Assembly: GCA_003170035.1 (NCBI GenBank) | Contig: PMZX01000211.1 | Coordinates: 446-8,397, forward strand | Reading direction: 5' to 3' | Origin: Myxococcales bacterium | GTDB lineage: Bacteria; Myxococcota_A; Polyangia; Fen-1088 | Length of the DNA: 7,952 nt | Part shown: positions 5,644 to 7,952 of the stretch, piece by piece | Layout of the letters: every line of letters begins with the position of its first letter | Position numbering within the stretch: position 1 is the first letter of the stretch | Program-made: the position numbers and the translations under genes | The notes under the pieces: model-generated | What the model saw: the letters and a program-made list of their open reading frames with translations, nothing else | Told to the model about the DNA's origin: nothing | The model's database searches: none

Positions 5644-6666
5644 ATGCCCTGCCTGCTTTCGATCGTGGTGCCCGTCTACAACGAGGAGCAAACCCTGCCG
5701 CGATTTTTGGAAGGAATTCGTGCGGCCCTGCAGCCCGTGACGCAGGACTATGAAATCATCTTCGCGGCGGATCCCTGTGGCGACGGCACCATCGACCTGA
5801 TACGGCAGGAGCACGCGCGCGATCCGAGGATCAAATTGCTGCTGTTTTCGCGCCGCTTTGGCCAGCCCGCAGCCACCCTGGGCGGCCTGGCGTACTCCAG
5901 CGGGCAGGCCGCGGTCGTCATCGACTGCGACCTGCAGGATCCCCCGCGGCTCATCGCGGAAATGGTGCGGCTGTGGCGTGAAGGCTACAAGGTCGTGGTT
6001 CCGCAACGCCGGTCGCGCCAAGGTGAGACGCTTCTCAAGCGCATCATCTCGTACGCCGGCTACTGGGCGATCAATCGCATTGCAACCGTGCCCATCCCGC
6101 GCAACACCGGGGATTTTCGCCTGATGGACCGGCGTGTGGTCGAGGAGATCGTCAGGCTCAAGGAAAGCCATGGCTTTCTGCGCGGCCTGACCAGTGTCGT
6201 GGGGTTCAAGTCGATTCTGCTCCCATTCGATCGAGATGCGCGCGCAGCCGGGCAGGGCAAGTACAATCGCCTAACCGGCAGTCTGCGCATCGGGTTCAAC
6301 GGCATCATCGCCTTCTCGGATGCGTTGCTCAGCCTGATGGTCGTGGCAGGCTTGGCCATGTCGCTCCTGGCCCTGCTGGCTGTGCCGGTGGTGGCCTACT
6401 TGAAGGCCAAGGGGCTCTACATGTTCGCCCAGGGTCTGGCGACGACCTGTATTCTGATGCTGTTTCTGGGCGGCATTCAGCTGATGAGCATGGGAGTGCT
6501 GGGTGCGTACATCGGCCGCATCTATGACGAGGCCAAGCGGCGGCCCAAGTTTATCGTCGAGGAATCACTCGGGTTGTCCGAGCCGGTGCAGAGATTGTCC
6601 GAGACTGGAACGGAACGACCGCGAGGGCCCCACGCGGCCCTTCCGGAGGATGGCAGAGACTTCTGA
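5644..6666 (+). CDS. GT2 polyprenyl-phosphate glycosyltransferase (GtrB/DPM1/ArnC-like)
   Basis: A 340-residue family 2 glycosyltransferase. The GT-A domain starts LSIVVPVYNEE (5-15) and carries the metal/nucleotide motif DCDLQDPP (94-101). RNTGDFRLMDR (153-163) and the KYNRL region (206-210) are typical of enzymes that move a sugar from a nucleotide donor to undecaprenyl or dolichyl phosphate on the cytoplasmic membrane face. Two transmembrane helices follow (about 228-252 and 264-288), and GAYIGRIYDEAKRRPKF (287-303) is the family's usual ending, followed by a hydrophilic tail of about 35 residues. The loop usually written VDDGSxDGT reads AADPCGDGT (41-49). I chose the ATG at 5644, just before the conserved first strand; the longer frame from a TTG at 5584 would begin inside the -35 box. 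GAGA at 5635-5638 is a weak ribosome site. Its stop overlaps the epimerase start by one base. It probably makes a lipid-linked sugar for surface glycan modification; the sugar is unknown. Confidence 0.9.
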   Translation: MPCLLSIVVPVYNEEQTLPRFLEGIRAALQPVTQDYEIIFAADPCGDGTIDLIRQEHARDPRIKLLLFSRRFGQPAATLGGLAYSSGQAAVVIDCDLQDPPRLIAEMVRLWREGYKVVVPQRRSRQGETLLKRIISYAGYWAINRIATVPIPRNTGDFRLMDRRVVEEIVRLKESHGFLRGLTSVVGFKSILLPFDRDARAAGQGKYNRLTGSLRIGFNGIIAFSDALLSLMVVAGLAMSLLALLAVPVVAYLKAKGLYMFAQGLATTCILMLFLGGIQLMSMGVLGAYIGRIYDEAKRRPKFIVEESLGLSEPVQRLSETGTERPRGPHAALPEDGRDF

Positions 6667-7619
6667 TGAAGTACGTTGTCACGGGCTGCGCGGGATTCGT
6701 GGGCAGCAGCCTTGCGGACCGACTGCTTGCTGACGGCCACCAGGTGGTCGGCTATGACAACTTCGCGACCGGACGGATGGAATTTTTGTCGCAGGCTCTC
6801 GACCACAAGCGCTTCCGCTTGTTGCGCGGGGATGTGCTTGACCTGGAAACTCTGACCGCGGCCGTGGTGGGCGCGGATGTGGTGATGCATCTGGCGGCCA
6901 ACGCCGACGTGCGCTTCGGAACCGAGCACCCGCGCAAGGATCTCGAGCAGAACACCATCGCGACCTGGAACGTGCTCGAGGCCATGCGGCAGGGGGGCGT
7001 GAAGCGCATAGCCTTTTCGTCGACCGGCTCGGTCTACGGGGAGCCACAAGTCTTTCCCACGCCCGAGGATGCGCCCTTTCCCTTGCAGACGTCGCTCTAT
7101 GGCGCGTCTAAGGCCGCGGGAGAGGCCTTGATTGCCGCCTACTGCGCCGGATTCGGAATGCGTGGGTGCATCTTCCGGTTCGTGTCGATCCTGGGCGAAC
7201 GCTACTCGCACGGACATGTCTTCGACTTCTACAAGCAACTGGTCGAGCACCCCGGTCAGTTGCACGTGCTGGGCAATGGTCAACAGCGCAAGTCCTATCT
7301 CTACGTACAGGACTGCCTGGACGCCATGCTCCTGGCCATGGACAAGGCGAGCGGCCCGGTCGATGTGTTCAATCTCGGCACCGATGAATTTTGCAAGGTC
7401 AACGACTCCATCGGCTGGATCACCGGCCATCTGGGGCTGCGTCCCGGGTTGACCTACGCAGGGGGCGAGCGTGGATGGATTGGCGACAGCCCGTTCATCT
7501 TTCTCGACTGCGCCAAGATCCGGAAGCTAGGCTGGGCGCCCAAGCTCACCATCAAGCAAGGCATTGAACGCACCCTGCAGTTCCTGCAGAACAACCCATG
7601 GGTCCTGGATCGGAGGTAG
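6666..7619 (+). CDS. Extended-SDR nucleotide-sugar epimerase/dehydratase (UDP-glucose 4-epimerase-like)
   Basis: A 317-residue protein of normal length for the family. TGCAGFVG (6-13) binds the dinucleotide, Asp31 ends strand 2 (NAD preference), HLAANADV (75-82) is the family's HLAA segment, and SSTGSVYGEP (118-127) precedes the catalytic YGASK (Tyr145, Lys149). RFVSILGERY (171-180) and SYLYVQDCLDA (210-220) match the substrate-binding and C-terminal parts of GalE-like and related enzymes. It most likely epimerises, or as an alternative dehydrates, an NDP-hexose; which sugar cannot be told from sequence. The ATG at 6666 shares a base with the glycosyltransferase TGA (TGATG), and a GGAGGA (6645-6650) lies rather far upstream, so expression is probably translationally coupled. 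It may supply the sugar donor for that glycosyltransferase. Confidence 0.9.
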   Translation: MKYVVTGCAGFVGSSLADRLLADGHQVVGYDNFATGRMEFLSQALDHKRFRLLRGDVLDLETLTAAVVGADVVMHLAANADVRFGTEHPRKDLEQNTIATWNVLEAMRQGGVKRIAFSSTGSVYGEPQVFPTPEDAPFPLQTSLYGASKAAGEALIAAYCAGFGMRGCIFRFVSILGERYSHGHVFDFYKQLVEHPGQLHVLGNGQQRKSYLYVQDCLDAMLLAMDKASGPVDVFNLGTDEFCKVNDSIGWITGHLGLRPGLTYAGGERGWIGDSPFIFLDCAKIRKLGWAPKLTIKQGIERTLQFLQNNPWVLDRR

Positions 7620-7621
7620 CC

Positions 7622-7699
7622 GTGCACGCGCGTGAGAGACAGTTCATGGTCAGCGGCGGCAGGGGCGGGCTGCGAACCCGCAGGGAACGGGCCGCATGA
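7622..7699 (+). CDS. Possible 25-codon mini-gene or leader ORF between the epimerase and oxidoreductase genes
   Basis: A GTG at 7622 follows the ideal ribosome site GGAGG (7612-7616) with a 5-nt spacer. That ribosome site sits at the very end of the epimerase gene. The frame runs 25 codons, giving an Arg/Gly-rich peptide that ends LRTRRERAA, and stops at a TGA (7697-7699) that overlaps the ATGs of the next gene. The placement suggests translational relay to the oxidoreductase. No homologue is known to me, the peptide could be non-functional, and the ribosome site could be fortuitous. Confidence 0.3.
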   Translation: MHARERQFMVSGGRGGLRTRRERAA

Positions 7700-7952
7700 T
7701 GAACGTGGGGATCGTGGGCTGCGGGCTGATCGGGCGCAAGCGCGCACAGGCCCTGGGCGCAGGGAAATTGGTTTTGTGCGCGGACGCGGTTTTCGAGCGT
7801 GCGCAGGCGCTGGCGGCCGCACATGGTGGGCAGGCGGTGGCAGACTGGCGCGAGATGGTCAAGCGGCCCGAGGTGCAGATGGTGGTGGTGGCGACCACCC
7901 ACGACTGGCTGGCGCCCGTGACCTTGGCCGCGGTCGAGGCGGGCAAGCATGT
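7696..7952 (+). CDS. Gfo/Idh/MocA-family NAD(P)-dependent oxidoreductase, N-terminal part (cut by the window end)
   Basis: Two adjacent ATGs (7696 and 7699) open a frame that runs to the window edge, giving 85 codons. It starts MMNVGIVGCGLIGRKRAQAL, with GxGxxG (GCGLIG) after the first strand. Asp30 follows strand 2, a helix rich in Ala comes next, then VVVATTHDWLAPVTLAAVEAGKHV, the typical segment just before the E-K-P catalytic motif, which would lie beyond the window. Family members oxidise or reduce sugars and nucleotide sugars, often C3 of UDP-GlcNAc uronates or similar in O-antigen loci. The C-terminal domain is absent, so substrate class cannot be assigned. It follows the epimerase by 76 bp on the same strand and is probably in the same operon. 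Confidence 0.9.
   Translation, partial: MMNVGIVGCGLIGRKRAQALGAGKLVLCADAVFERAQALAAAHGGQAVADWREMVKRPEVQMVVVATTHDWLAPVTLAAVEAGKH

Noticed and set aside
6522..7430. 302-codon minus-strand open frame opposite the epimerase
   Set aside because: Antisense shadow of a well-conserved gene in high-GC DNA. Its composition (many His, Gln, Arg) shows no domain.
1..7952. tRNA, rRNA, insertion sequence or phage att site
   Set aside because: No cloverleaf, rRNA motif, transposase motif or flanking target duplication was seen on either strand by inspection.

Overview
The window is a 7.95 kb stretch of high-GC bacterial DNA. I infer a myxobacterium-like host (Myxococcota, order Polyangiales or close). The grounds are the GC-rich third codon positions, a secreted protein that opens with a cysteine followed by GARTPLD, a long Gly-Thr-Gly tract in tandem repeats, and a C-terminal jelly-roll-like domain. 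I recall this architecture from large myxobacterial genomes, but no search was possible.

Layout. Positions 1-388 hold no gene I can support, only one open frame of unknown status. Positions 389-1885 (+) encode a putative glycine-rich lipoprotein with near-perfect 81-bp tandem repeats and a carbohydrate-binding-like C-terminal domain. Positions 1952-2680 (-) encode a class I SAM-dependent methyltransferase, convergent with the lipoprotein gene. A 268-bp intergenic region separates it from a divergent gene pair: 2949-4223 (+), a UDP-glucose/nucleotide-sugar dehydrogenase homologue, and 4220-5092 (+), a classical SDR oxidoreductase. Their stop and start codons overlap as ATGA. A small cupin gene, ppnP (5102-5380, -), faces the SDR gene with a 9-bp gap. 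After a 263-bp GC-rich intergenic region with a good sigma70-like promoter, a second plus-strand run begins: a GtrB/DPM1-like membrane glycosyltransferase (5644-6666), an extended-SDR nucleotide-sugar epimerase (6666-7619, TGATG overlap), a possible 25-codon mini-gene (7622-7699), and the start of a Gfo/Idh/MocA oxidoreductase that runs off the window (from 7696).

How the genes fit together. Apart from ppnP and probably the lipoprotein, they form part of a nucleotide-sugar and surface-glycan locus. Three or four NAD(P)-dependent sugar-modifying enzymes surround one polyprenyl-phosphate glycosyltransferase and one methyltransferase. The most unusual element is the dehydrogenase at 2949-4223. 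It keeps the UDP-glucose dehydrogenase fold signatures and the catalytic Lys, Asn and Asp, but has Thr where the family has its catalytic Cys and Gln where the family has a catalytic Thr. That suggests it does not carry out the usual four-electron oxidation to a uronic acid. Its translational coupling to an SDR makes a changed sugar chemistry plausible but unproven.
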